DNA of 64,000 nucleotides, taken from Alviniconcha marisindica (lineage: Eukaryota; Mollusca; Gastropoda; Provannidae). Below are positions 34,863 to 44,336 of this stretch, one piece after another; the stretch's first letter is position 1, and the number at the start of each line of letters is the position of its first letter. A model generated the notes under the pieces. That model was not told the DNA's origin. It did not search any database and saw only the letters and a list, made by a program, of their open reading frames with translations. The position numbers were made by a program, and so were the translations under genes. The DNA is taken from the NCBI GenBank assembly GCA_018857735.1, contig JABMCL010000520.1:333501-397500 (forward strand), given 5' to 3'.

Positions 34863-37800
34863 AACAGTTACCTTGTGTTGTATTTGATGTCTGATGCGCC
34901 AACATCGCCTTGCGTCATGTACATTCCCATTTTCAGAGGAGCAAGTTGAGGAGACACCTGAAGCAAGAGTGGAGGAAGAGGACCTCAAGCTGCAGAGAAC
35001 AGATTTGAGAAGTCTACAAAAGGTCAGTGACCTTTTTCTTTAAATGAGCAGCTGTATGTTCCTTTGTTCCTGATGTTATGTGCTCCCAAAGTGCCATATT
35101 ACTGAGCTCTTTAATGAAATTTGGTATATATTTCATTTATTTCAAGATGGAGCATCATTTATATATATTTCATTTATTTCAAGATGGAGCATCATTTATG
35201 AAATATATATTTCATTTATTTCAAGATGGAGCATCATTTATCAAGTACAAACTTCAAATACTGAGTATTGTGTCTACCCTTTTGCTTTAAAATGTACCCT
35301 AACTGTACCCCCTCACCCTAATTCCAACTCTAACCCCAAACTTTAAACTCTGCTTTTGAAACAGAGAGCTTTGGGAACACAGAACTGTGGGAACATATCA
35401 GTAAATATGATCTGTGTCTATGCATTACAGTTATCCAGAGCTAGGCCGGTAAATACCCCATACAAGATTCATGTATTCTTTGTGTTGTTTTGCTTGATTT
35501 GTGTTTTCTTTGTTTGGTTTTGTCACTTCAAGTGTTTGTTTTCTCCCCCAGAAACTACAAGAGATGGGCAAGAAGAAGAAAGTGACTCCCTACGAAAAGG
35601 TCCAACAGGAGCTTCTAGGCTATGTGAAGGAGACGGTCAGGTAAACTGACATTGGAATAATCCACAGTATATTTCTCGAGACAGTCAGGTAAACTGGTGT
35701 TGGAATAATCCACAGTATATTTCTAGAGATGGTCAGGTACACTAACGTTGGAATAATCCACAGTATATTTCTAGAGACGGTCAGGTAAACTGATGTTGGA
35801 ATAATCCACAGTATATTTCTCGAGATGGTCAGGTAAACTGACATTGACATTGGAATGATCCACAGTATATTTCTCGAGACGGTCAGGTACACTGACATTG
35901 GAATAATCCACAGTATATTTCTCTGGCAGCTTACAGGGGATGCTTAGCATTTCTCCCAAATAAATGGAATTCCCCCCCCCCCCTCCCAAATAATACAGCA
36001 CTCACAGGAGTTTTTCAGTCAGTTTATGCTCTCGTCATTTGTTTTAAATGTTTTTAACTTTTTGAAAATGTTTTCCAAATTTTCGTTTTGTTGGAAGTCA
36101 TGAAATCACGGCCATGGGTGCTCCCTTTTGGACGGAGTCTGTGGTGTTGTGAACAAGGTCTGCGTGTATGGCTCTTCTGCTGGGAGCTGTATGAATTACG
36201 AATGGTGCATGCTACTCTCAGCATGACAGGGGAAAGAACAGGATGTGATTTGATTTCAAGCTTTCTGCTTGCCTTTTGTTAACCTTTTTGCTGCCAAAGT
36301 ATTTGTGCTGCAGATGCAAATCCTTCGCAAAAGAGACGGGTTAAGCCAACCACAAACATTCATTTTCTACAATTTTGCTGCTTCTGAGCATTCCTGAACA
36401 GTTGGAAGACAAGCGGAATATCCTGTGACGTCTTTCTGGTAGATGGGAAACACTGCATCGTTGACATCGTGTGAGGGAGCTGGGATAGCTCAGTGGTAGA
36501 GCGCCAGACTCATGAGTCAAAGGTGTTGAAGTCCCAGCAGGAGCAGCGGGAGAATTTTCTTCTCCACGGTCAAGTTTCTCTGCTGACTCATAATTCGGTA
36601 TCCGTTCTGCCCCTGTGTTACTGCAGTAGCACGTAAAAGATCCCAGTCATTCTGCCAAAAATGTAGGTCGCAGGTTACAACTCAACACACATGCACTGTA
36701 TGTATGTGGCTTCAAATGAAGTGGCACTGTAAACTGGTGAGTGGTTTTATGGTGCACACAGAGCATGCACTGAGGTGGCAGCAGTTTCATGTGGGACCAG
36801 CCATGTAACCGCCAAACAGCGCTGTAAGTACACCACTTTGGTGAATATTCAAAACAAGCTATAAGTATAAACGGCTACAGTCAATCATTCAGAATCACTG
36901 CGACAAGAGCGCAGTGAGTCTGCTAGAGAGTGGAGAATAACGCCATATAAAACCGATCAACAAGTTGTATGAGGTCATAAGCACAGGCAAAAGGGTTAAA
37001 GCACATGTACCCATACATTGTTTCAGGACCTACCTCCTCAGGTCAGAGGCCATTGTGCTGTACGAAGTTTTGTACTATGATGACATCACCACTGTCAAAC
37101 GTCACCTGAACGCTGCACCTCGCTCAGCCATTCATCAGGCGCTGAGTAACCCAGCCCATTACCTGCAGGTAGGGCAGTGACTGTTTCATTTTTAACACAG
37201 GTAGGACAGTGACTGTTTTATTTTTAACATTGCCTGCAGGTAAGGCAATGACTGTTTCATTTTTAACACATCACCTGCAGGTAAGGCAGTGACTGTTTCA
37301 TTTTTAACACAGGTAAGGCAGTGACTGTTTCATTTTTAACACATCACCTGCAGGTAAGGCAGTGACTGTTTCATTTTTAACACATCACCTGCAGGTAAGG
37401 CAGTGACTGTTTCATTCTTAACACATTGCCTGCAGGTAAGGCAGTGACTGTTTCATTTTTAACACTTTAACACATTACCTTCAGCTAAGGCAGTGACTAT
37501 TTCATTTTCTACACATCACCTGCAGGTGAAGCAGTGACTGTTTCATTTTTAACACATTGCCTGCAGGTAAGGCAGTGACTGTTTCATTTTTAACACATTG
37601 CCTGCAGGTAAGCCAATGACTGTTTCATTTGTAACACATCACCTGCAGGTAAGGCAGTGACAGTTTCATTTTTTTACACTTTAACACATTGCCTGCAGGT
37701 AAGGCAGTGACTATTTCATTTTTAACACATTACATACAGGTAAGGCAGTAACTTTCATTTTTAGCACATTGCCTGCAGGTAAGGCAGTGACTGTTTAATC

Positions 37801-38943
37801 TTTAACACATTGCCTGCAGGTAAGGCAGTGACTGTTTAATCTTTAACACATTGCCTGCATGTAAGGCAGTGACTGTTTAATCTTTAACACATTGCCTGCA
37901 CGTAAGGCAGTCAGCATTGCCTGACATGTGTATCTATGTTTCAGTGCCAGTGTTGCTCAGTGCATGATGGCAGCATTTCACCCACCATGCCCGACGTGTG
38001 CATTGCGTACAAACTTCACCTGGAGTGCGGACAGCTCATCAACCTCTACGACTGGATGCAGGTCAGCTGTTTCCTTATTAACCCTTTTTCTGTGAGCATT
38101 TCAACTGGCAATACTAACCCCTTCGCTGGCAGTCAGCAAAGGGTTTTTGGATGCTGTTTGTGCAAAGCATGCAGTTTGATGAATGATTTGGCTTGCTATG
38201 TTAACAATATTAATAATGGGGATTTCTGTTGCCCCCTTCTACCACACAAGTGCCCAGAGCACTTGAAAATAACACTAACAGCACACATGCACACACACAC
38301 ATGCTCACACGCACACACATGCTCACACACACACACGCATTTTTTGCCCACCACCAGACAGTATGCCAAGTCCTGTGGATTAGGAAGAGAAGCATTTGAT
38401 TTGTGGTGTCAAACAGCTTGTCCATCCTCTGTGTTTCAGGCATTTGCCAGCATCATAAGAGCAGAGGAACAGGAAAACAGAAAGAAAGCTTCCAAACCTG
38501 ACAAAGTGCTGCAGTATCCTTGGTCGTATTGCACATTGTGTTTGGATGTGTGTGTGTGTGTATGTGTGTGTGTGGATGCATCACTGGGTATATTGCATGT
38601 TCTCAATTTTGGTTTAGTTCTGACAGGAGAAGGCTAAAGGAAGGAAATCAACCATACGGAAAAAAAGGAGAAAATAAATGATTAGAAAATGTCTTGTTAC
38701 ATAGTGAGGTTACTTTCAGTCAGAATTCCACTGCAGAAAACCAGTGTTAGTGTAGCCTTTCTCTGCCCTTTTCTCAGATTTGTGCAGTTTCTTTCCGTCA
38801 CTCAGCACCACAGTTGTCTTCCTTTACTGTGACCCAGGGCCAGATTCATTCAGGCTGTGTCAGAGTTACAGTTCCTGGGCTTCATCAAACCCACAAAGAG
38901 AAAAACGGACCATGTGGCCAGGCTGACTTGGGGTGGATGCTGA
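20874..38943 (+). CDS. ORC3: Origin recognition complex subunit 3, complete, 20 exons
   Basis: Subunit of the ORC1-6 complex that marks replication origins and helps load MCM helicase; nuclear. Exons: 20874-20900, 22268-22316, 22539-22627, 23086-23209, 23781-23941, 24975-25067, 25773-25912, 26466-26625, 27675-27788, 29154-29287, 29874-29937, 30820-30936, 32822-32901, 34648-34781, 34937-35022, 35552-35640, 37027-37168, 37945-38061, 38440-38513, 38838-38943. They sum to 2100 nt (699 codons plus TGA), close to the ~711 residues of human ORC3, with no phase conflict. Landmarks: [12 protein letters not shown] and EDYLPRDNG near the N-terminus, LREIPTAAL-like [20 protein letters not shown]-like LHAKDC, MGIATS and [16 protein letters not shown] in the AAA-like region, [33 protein letters not shown], and a C-terminal winged-helix end [21 protein letters not shown]. 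As usual for ORC3 I see no Walker A motif. The residue after LLL at the 32901/34648 junction depends on the exact donor. Confidence 0.96.
21068..21116. repeat. (GT)n microsatellite
   Basis: About 24 GT units in ORC3 intron 1; a matching (CA)n lies at 21200-21250, so the two could pair as an inverted repeat in the transcript. Confidence 0.95.
21200..21252. repeat. (CA)n microsatellite
   Basis: About 25 CA units, complementary to the (GT)n tract 85 bp upstream. Poly(G) at 21436-21454 and poly(C) at 21716-21739 follow in the same intron. Confidence 0.95.
24530..24584. repeat. (GT)n microsatellite
   Basis: GT repeats in the ORC3 intron between 23941 and 24975. The rest of this ~1-kb intron is AT-rich with no other feature seen. 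Confidence 0.95.
25915..26030 (+). mobile_element. tRNA-like SINE head
   Basis: GCGCAGCTGGTAGGGCATCA and a B-box-like CTGTTTTGATTCCACAG, starting immediately after the donor of ORC3 exon 25773-25912. No second copy in the window; low-confidence fragment. Confidence 0.4.
26590..26965 (+). repeat. ~60-bp array derived from ORC3 exon 26466-26625 3' end
   Basis: About six units containing CCACCTTCCAC and TTGCTGATTGA, sequences that end the exon (CCACCTTCCACACAG...TTGCTGATTGACAAG/GTGAGCTCC), followed by AGGTCAGCTCCA. The array covers the first ~340 bp of the intron. Confidence 0.8.
27558..27690 (+). repeat. ~47-bp acceptor array before ORC3 exon 27675
   Basis: Three units of AATAGTTTTGTGTG then ATTTTGAT-A; the last is the true acceptor and exon start GTGTGCAG/ATTTTGATGACC. 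The first copy retains ATACAG/ATTTTGATCA. Confidence 0.85.
28468..28665 (+). repeat. ~44-bp tandem repeat, ~4 copies
   Basis: Units with GTAGAACTTGCAGTGCTGCT and ACACTGCAGAGCAGCACGA in an ORC3 intron; each unit has internal GCTGC/GCAGC complementarity. Confidence 0.9.
29030..29170 (+). repeat. Duplicated acceptor of ORC3 exon 29154
   Basis: 29031-29083 and 29122-29172 share TGTGACAG-TT-TG, GCCATA-ATTGCAGTACT and CATGATGGA. The second copy is the true acceptor (ATTGCAG/TACTGCATGATGG). More decayed relatives lie upstream to about 28800. Confidence 0.7.
29331..29398. repeat. (CTGT)n(CT)n microsatellite
   Basis: Tetranucleotide then dinucleotide tract 44 bp after the donor at 29287. Confidence 0.95.
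30170..30560 (+). repeat. ~44-bp tandem repeat, ~8 copies
   Basis: Regular units with AATGGAGTTTGTCCTGTCAT and GAAGATGACTTCATGGATTTC in an ORC3 intron. No splice-junction origin seen. Confidence 0.92.
30889..31346 (+). repeat. 39-bp array of ORC3 exon 30820-30936 3' end and donor
   Basis: About 13 units of CACCTGCCCACCTGGCCTCT then TGGCAAACAG/GTGAGTGG. The first unit is the exon end itself (CACCTGCCTACCCGGCCTCTT). Nearly all copies keep a strong CAG/GTGAGT or CAG/GTCAGT donor; a few units are deleted internally. Confidence 0.95.
31605..31680 (+). repeat. Dispersed '(ATA)n...gtcttagagcac' fragment
   Basis: AATAATAATAAGAATAGTGG then AGAGCACCC and GAGCCCTAGGTGTGTACA; a short relative of the repeat at 16188-16300. 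Confidence 0.35.
32020..32100 (+). mobile_element. Tc1/mariner-pogo-like MITE fragment
   Basis: Starts TACAGTAGAACCCC, a terminal-repeat-like motif of pogo/Tigger-type elements, and contains AAAAATCAACCAAAAGCGG, AAAGGGGTGGTTGCAAG. A related element lies at 44173-44336. Internal to an ORC3 intron. Confidence 0.4.
32225..32821 (+). repeat. ~41-bp acceptor array before ORC3 exon 32822
   Basis: About 14 units of TTTTTGCTGTTACAG/ATA plus GGATAGTGTTACAA-AATGTG. The last ends at the true acceptor CTGTTACAG/ATACGGGAACTG. Copies grow more regular toward the exon. Confidence 0.93.
32880..33583 (+). repeat. 33-bp donor array after ORC3 exon 32822-32901
   Basis: About 21 units of CTTTGAGCTTCTTGG/GTAGGTG plus TTTGTTGCCGT. 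The first is the real exon end. In the ORC3 frame every unit reads GGG TAG, so retention of any unit would add a stop. Long minus-strand reading frames here are artefacts of the 33-bp period. Confidence 0.95.
34797..34860. repeat. (GT)n microsatellite next to ORC3 donor
   Basis: GT repeat starting about 16 bp after the donor at 34781. Confidence 0.95.
35128..35245 (+). repeat. ~37-bp tandem repeat, 3 copies
   Basis: Units of TTCATTTATTTCAAGATGGA with GCATCATTTAT in an ORC3 intron. Confidence 0.9.
35628..35925 (+). repeat. ~48-bp donor array after ORC3 exon 35552-35640
   Basis: About six units of CGAGACGGTCAG/GTAAACTGA then CATTGGAATAATCCACAGTA. The first GAGACGGTCAG is the real exon end; all copies keep CAG/GTAAAC or CAG/GTACAC. 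Confidence 0.93.
36476..36955 (+). mobile_element. tRNA-derived SINE, family A, copy 2 (in ORC3 intron)
   Basis: The head reads GGGATAGCTCAGTGGTAGAG (A box) followed by a B-box-like GGTGTTGAAGTCC; the body is the reverse complement of copies 1 and 3. Inserted in the ORC3 intron between 35640 and 37027, sense to the gene. Not a tRNA gene: the anticodon arm is degenerate and a long body follows. Confidence 0.85.
37155..37920 (+). repeat. ~40-bp donor array after ORC3 exon 37027-37168
   Basis: About 18 units of CACATCACCTGCAG/GTAAGG plus CAGTGACTGTTTCATTTTTA. The exon ends CATTACCTGCAG/GTAGGGCAGTGACTG, so the unit spans the last ~10 exon bases. It fills almost the whole intron. Confidence 0.95.
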
Positions 38944-39068
38944 CCTTACTGATGTGGGGTGGAAACTGACCTTGCTGGTGTGGGGTGGATGCTGACCTTA
39001 CTGACTTGGGGCGGAGGCTGACCTTGCTGGTGTGGGGTGGATGCTGACCTTCCTGTGTGGGGTGGATA
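38918..39068 (+). repeat. 26-bp array starting at the ORC3 stop codon
   Basis: About six units of CTGACTTGGGGTGGATGCTG plus ACCTTA. The first unit is the last codons and TGA of ORC3, so the array copies the end of the coding sequence into the 3' UTR. Longer ~68-bp units sharing GGGGTGGATGTTGAG continue to about 39375. Confidence 0.9.
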
Positions 39069-39375
39069 CTGAGTCTGTGGTGTATTAATGCATATCAGAG
39101 AAAGACCTGTTGCTTGGCAAAACTGGGGTGGATGTTGAGTGACTTGTATCACACAAAAACCTGTTGCCTGGTGTAACAGGAGCAGATGTTGAGCAACTGC
39201 TAAGACCTGTTGCCTGGTGAAACAGGTGGATGGTGAGCAACTCTTGTATTAAATACTACACAAATACCTGTCACCTGATGAAACTGGGGTGGATGTTGAG
39301 CAACTCGTGTATTAAATACCACACAAATACCTGTCGCCTGGTGAAACGGGGGTGGATGTTGAGTGATTGTTGTGT
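39069..39375 (+). repeat. ~68-bp degenerate tandem repeat
   Basis: About four to five units with ACCTGTTGCCTGGTGAAAC and GGGGTGGATGTTGAG, contiguous with the stop-codon array. Confidence 0.75.
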
Positions 39376-39571
39376 TAATGCCACACAAAAACCTGTTCTC
39401 TGGTGACATTGGCTGAGTGTTGTAATTACTATTAGACAACACAGGCATTTCTGGTAACTGTAGTGGTGTTGAGTGATTGTATCACACAAAGTCGTGTCAT
39501 CTTATGAAATGGAAGGTGGATACTGGAAGGACTGTTGTACTTATAAGTTACACACAGATCTGTTGCCTGGC

Positions 39572-39795
39572 TAAACTCAGGTGGTGTGTTACTGCTGATA
39601 TGCATTTGACAGTCAGGTGGTGTGTTACTGCTGATATTCATTTGACAGTCAGATGGTGTGTTGCTGCTGATATTCATTTGACAGTCAGATGGTGTGTTAC
39701 TGCTGATATTCATTTGACAGTCAGGTGGTGTGTTACTGTTGATATTCATTTGACAGTCAGGTGGTGTGTTGCTGCTGATATTCATTTGACAGACG
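39572..39795 (+). repeat. 36-bp tandem repeat, ~6 copies
   Basis: Units of CAGTCAGGTGGTGTGTTACT plus GCTGATATTCATTTGA in the ORC3 3' flank. Confidence 0.92.
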
Positions 39796-41480
39796 AAGGA
39801 CACATGAATCAGGAAGAATGATGCAGCCCTATGTGGTTCACTTGTTGCAATCTCTGTTGATTCACCAGTCGGAGGTTGAACGTTTGCAACTGCAGAACCT
39901 CAACACATTGCAGTGTCACTGTGTGCTGTGCGCAGTGTATGAATTGAAAGGTTCAGCTTTTTTCTGCTTCAGTATTTTTGGACATGGTGACTTACACCCA
40001 AGTCTTCCCTCTAGTTTCCCTGTCAGAGACAAAAACAAACTTGGAAAATGGAATCATTGCATAAACAGTCCATCGCCATGTCTCACTTCTCAGCACATGC
40101 AAAACAAGAACTATCACAACTCCATGCTTTCCCAAATCCCAGTCTAGGATCCACAAACACCATAACAATGCACATGATGGGGGAAGAAAAATGTTTTTAT
40201 TTCATTTTCATTGTTATTCAACCTGGGAACCGAGAGGGCAAAAAAGCAACAAATGGTTCACACAACAATGCTGTGCTCACACAAGATGCTGCTGTGAACA
40301 CACGATGATCGGTAACAACTGATTGCACTGCCATTTTCTTGTAGCTGTCTACACAGAAAACAAAAATATAAATAAAAACTACCAACACTGTGAATACCAC
40401 TGCGCTCTTATCGATTCAAAGACTGACACACACAATGCTGACCTAGTCTACTGTGTAGGAATCAAGGACAAGAAGAAGAAAAAAGGTCTACAGCCTGTAC
40501 GTAAGATGAAAACTATAAAGCCCATCCAAAAATGTTATATGGACAAGATTTACAACCATCAAACCCACATCGCATGATAACAAAAACAAATGTGCTACAT
40601 ACATATAACAGTGGACAGGAAAAAAACTCAAAACTAACAGATGTATGAGAGACCCACAAGAAAGCATTAATCAAGTATTAAACATCAGTTGAATTAATGT
40701 TCAAGTATGTTCACATAGTTGCGTAACTCCATCCGATGTGCAAGGCACAAGTCTTGGGTGATGCAGTTTTTCTCTTACAGTTCTGGCCTTGGAAAACTCC
40801 AAATACTGAATCCAGCATTCAGCAGTTGTAATTAATACAGATTTAAGTGTAAATAAATTACTGAACAATTCTGTTACACCCACATAATTATGTACACGAA
40901 ATTTTGACACTGTTACTGTAGTAGCAGCAACGTCTGGGCAATAGTTGCACAAAACCAAAAAAAAAGATGAAACTTACAGTGTTAGTCTGTTAAATGGATG
41001 AGTGAACACCCACTCACTTGGTGTACGGCAATATCACCCTAAGTGAGAAAGGACATTGCTATACATGATACACACACTGCAGAATTGGTGGTTTCATATC
41101 TCAAATGATTCTTTTGGCAACCCAATAAGAACTAAACATTCAATCTGTGGACCTGACAACAAATTCAGCATCATTTTTCACCTATGCCAAGAGCCATGAG
41201 CAAAACATTTCAGATATACTTTGTTAACTTTCTTATCCAGCATTGAGTAGTAGTGCCATGTTTGGAGAGACGTGTCCAGGTTCTGTTAATTAGGAGGTAT
41301 GGCTCTAAAACTGTTATGATTTGTGTGTGTGTGTGTGGGGGGGGGGGGGGGTGACAGAGTTGCGTAGGTTTTGTGCTGTTAAAAACACAGCTTTCCTGAC
41401 CCATGACAATGATTAAAACAATTGCCTTGAACAACAGGTTGAGTGAGTCTTCCACTTTTAGGAGTGCCACATCTGAAAAA
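39796..41480. other. ORC3-JAGN1 intergenic, no gene seen
   Basis: AT-rich sequence with a plus-strand AATAAA at 40371 and a minus-strand one at about 40202; either could end a transcript. A (GT)n(G)n run lies at 41323-41351. No coding similarity recognised. Confidence 0.5.
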
Positions 41481-41484
41481 ATAG

Positions 41485-41845
41485 TGAAGCAAGAAAGTGT
41501 GAAACCACTTGGTGCATCACCACTAAACCTGATCAGCCAAGGTCAAACATGGCAGCTGTGAAACCACTCGGTGAATCACCACTAAACTCAATCAGCCAAG
41601 GTCAAACATGGCAGCAATAAAACTTGGTGCGTAAACTCAATCAGCCACGGTGAAACATGGCAGTGGTGAAACAACTTGGTGCGTTACCACAAAACAATCA
41701 GCCATGGTGAAACATGGCAGCAGTGAAACAACTTGGTGCGTTACCACAAAACTCAATCAGCCAAGGTGAAACATGGCAGCGGTGAAACAACTTGGTGCGT
41801 TACCACTAAACTCAATCAGCCAAGGTGAAACATGGCAGCTCCCAT
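41485..41845 (+). repeat. ~60-bp tandem repeat, ~6 copies
   Basis: Units with CAATCAGCCAAGGTGAAACA and TGGCAGC-GTGAAACAACTTG in the ORC3-JAGN1 interval. Confidence 0.9.
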
Positions 41846-43144
41846 GCATTGACGCTCAGCAAGTGCAAAAGTTGTGAACTGCCTTCAAAATGCCTGTGAG
41901 CTTGTTTCCCTGATGGGTTCCCACAGTTCACCTGGACAGCACAGTCAGCCCACTCCAATTTTGTTGGGTCATAGGTGTATGTGTGTTTAGGCTGTATCTG
42001 TGTACGCATGTTTGTAACCAGAGGATGCTCATCCACAGTCATCTTGGCTTGCTGTGCCACTGTGGACTGATCTTGGGCATAAAAGAGCGGAACTGATGCA
42101 TGCAAGCTCTCTGCTAGAACAAATTTAAGGGGGGAGGCGGTGATTAGTTGAGCCTTTCCCTATATCTTTGCATGCAAGGAAAAAGCCACCACCACAAAAT
42201 ACTGCCTTCCTTCACCTTCAGGCACAACTGACAAAGTAAACCACGGCACCAACACATTTATTATGACCCAAGCCATGAGAAAGCAGAACTGTGAAGGCAC
42301 TTGAACACACTCGTGATGGTGATCCTGGGGATGATCCTACTGCTTGGTCATGCATGTCAAATCCAAGATTCCTCTCTAGTCTAAGGTGATCTTCACATCA
42401 CCTAGTTTCCCAAACACTGACAGTAAAGGCGGCCAGCTTAAATGTATATTGCCATATATTTGCATTAAATGAGCACACGCATACATCTTGCAAAGAACAA
42501 GAATGGTATGTGATTTCTGCCCTGGAATCACAACCAGTCGACCATTTCATTTGGATTTACTAGAGCACCAAGCATTCAAAACAAAATGCATCCACCTTTA
42601 CGCTAATTAGAGTCAGAAACACAGCCACATTTCAGTAACATGCTGCTTTTGCACATTGTACGTTTTTGGCATCCATACCAAGGCTTTTAGCCACAGGGCC
42701 ATCTTGTACCAGCTGTACATGGGATGTTTAATTAGTACAACTATTGTACAGAGTTCTGTATTGGAGACAAATTGATGGGGGGGGGGGGGGGGGGGGGCTG
42801 AGTTGCACTCATTTAAATCACCCATGTGACTGCTGTGCACTGTGTTTTGGGCTAGTATTTTTTGTACATTCTACCCACCTAAAATCAGCTGAAGCCTATA
42901 TATGTACCCAGAAGCAGCATGTACACGACAATATTTTGCTGCACCTTGCACTTCAGGTGGTAATGAAGAACTGGGCCTAACACTATTATACTATCATCAC
43001 CAGAATGATTTCTGCTGCTTTTTATATATTTATATATATTTATTTTTATAGTATTTATCATCCCTTTCAAAGAATTCAGGTCACAGCAGCTGCGAGAGCA
43101 GCACACCCATTCCTACCAGTGTGTGCAGTATTTGCATGTGTCCA

Positions 43145-43365
43145 CACAATGGTATGGCTCCCAATTTTTGAGTTTTTTAACGTGCACACACATGTTGACG
43201 CATTTGATTGCACACGGAGCTGTACAGACACTGTAAGAAAGTCTGCACTAAAAGTTGACTGGGAGAAAAATCCACACCAGGAACTCAAATTCATGTCAGT
43301 ACTGCACCAGGCCTTTCAGTTGGAAGCCCTACCTGCTGAGCTATCCCCACTATACAGTATAATGG
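43145..43365 (-). mobile_element. tRNA-derived SINE, family C, copy 2
   Basis: Second copy of the element at 2036-2210, same orientation, ending in CTGAGCTATCCCC, the reverse complement of an A-box-like tRNA head. Lies in the ORC3-JAGN1 interval. Confidence 0.55.
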
Positions 43366-44172
43366 GCAGTGATGCAAGATAGTGTGCCATTTTTTTTAAT
43401 TCATTTTTTTTACTCCTTCATCACCATGAATGCATGAAAGCCATATACCGCAGTAAAACTGAAATCGTTTAGCCTTTTTGCTTTCTCACCTGTAACACAG
43501 GCCTATGAGAGCACTTTTCCATCCGGAAAATTTATGGTTTGGGGCAGCAGTGGGGCTAATCATGAATGGTAAACTCACCGGAAAGCACTCAACCAAAATG
43601 ACATGCGCTTGAACCATTTTCCAAATAAACAGGAGTATGACAGGAGCAGTTCAAAACATGTATGGCAGCCAATCTGGCCTTCAGGTTCCAACCAAATTGT
43701 CAAATCCTATACAACATACACTGGGAAGCCTATTCTTGAGACAGTTTTAGTTTGACTCATAATAGCATTAATACTGTCAACAGTGGTAAGAAGTCCAATG
43801 TAGTGGCTATTTCCATAATTCACCATGTGATGGTGGTACCAAAACAACTTTACACACATCATTGTCAAATGCTGCTGAAACAATGTATCCACCTTGTTCT
43901 TTGCATCAGAGGTGCTGGAATCTGGTGGGCAGCTCTCAAAATATTTGTTTCAGTAGCACTGGAAGGTCTGTTATTAAGCATCCCTTAAAGGAAGGAACCT
44001 TTAATAACGAACATTCAAGTTTCATCGAAACATCAGTAACTGCACATAAAAACAACTATCAAAGTGCCAACATCAACACTCCTCTTTCTGCTTTCTTGGT
44101 GATGTAAGAGTGTTTGACGACATACTCTTGTATAAAGCTTCAGCCACTAAACACAACAGCTTCCACTTCTTG

Positions 44173-44336
44173 TACAGCAGAATCCCAAGCTAAACCAACC
44201 TAAAAATCAACGGTGGTTGAGAGTTGTGGTCCTTGCGGAGAGGTCCATTATCACTTAAATAATTATGAAATAAAAGAGTTCAGAGAACAAACAAGAAAAA
44301 GAGGGGTGGTCTCGCATAGGGGTTGGTTTCACTATA
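44173..44336 (+). mobile_element. Tc1/mariner-pogo-like MITE
   Basis: Bounded by TACAGCAGAATCCC and GGTTGGTTTCACTATA, imperfect inverted termini next to TA dinucleotides. Shares CCTAAAAATCAAC and GGTGGT blocks with 32020-32100. Confidence 0.4.

Noticed and set aside
36476..36550. tRNA gene
   Set aside because: A and B boxes are present, but the anticodon and acceptor arms do not fold convincingly and a ~400-bp SINE body follows, shared with two other copies.
39477..39821. Plus-strand WCVTADIHLTVR repeats as a gene
   Set aside because: Translation of the 36-bp repeat in the ORC3 3' flank; no start or homology.
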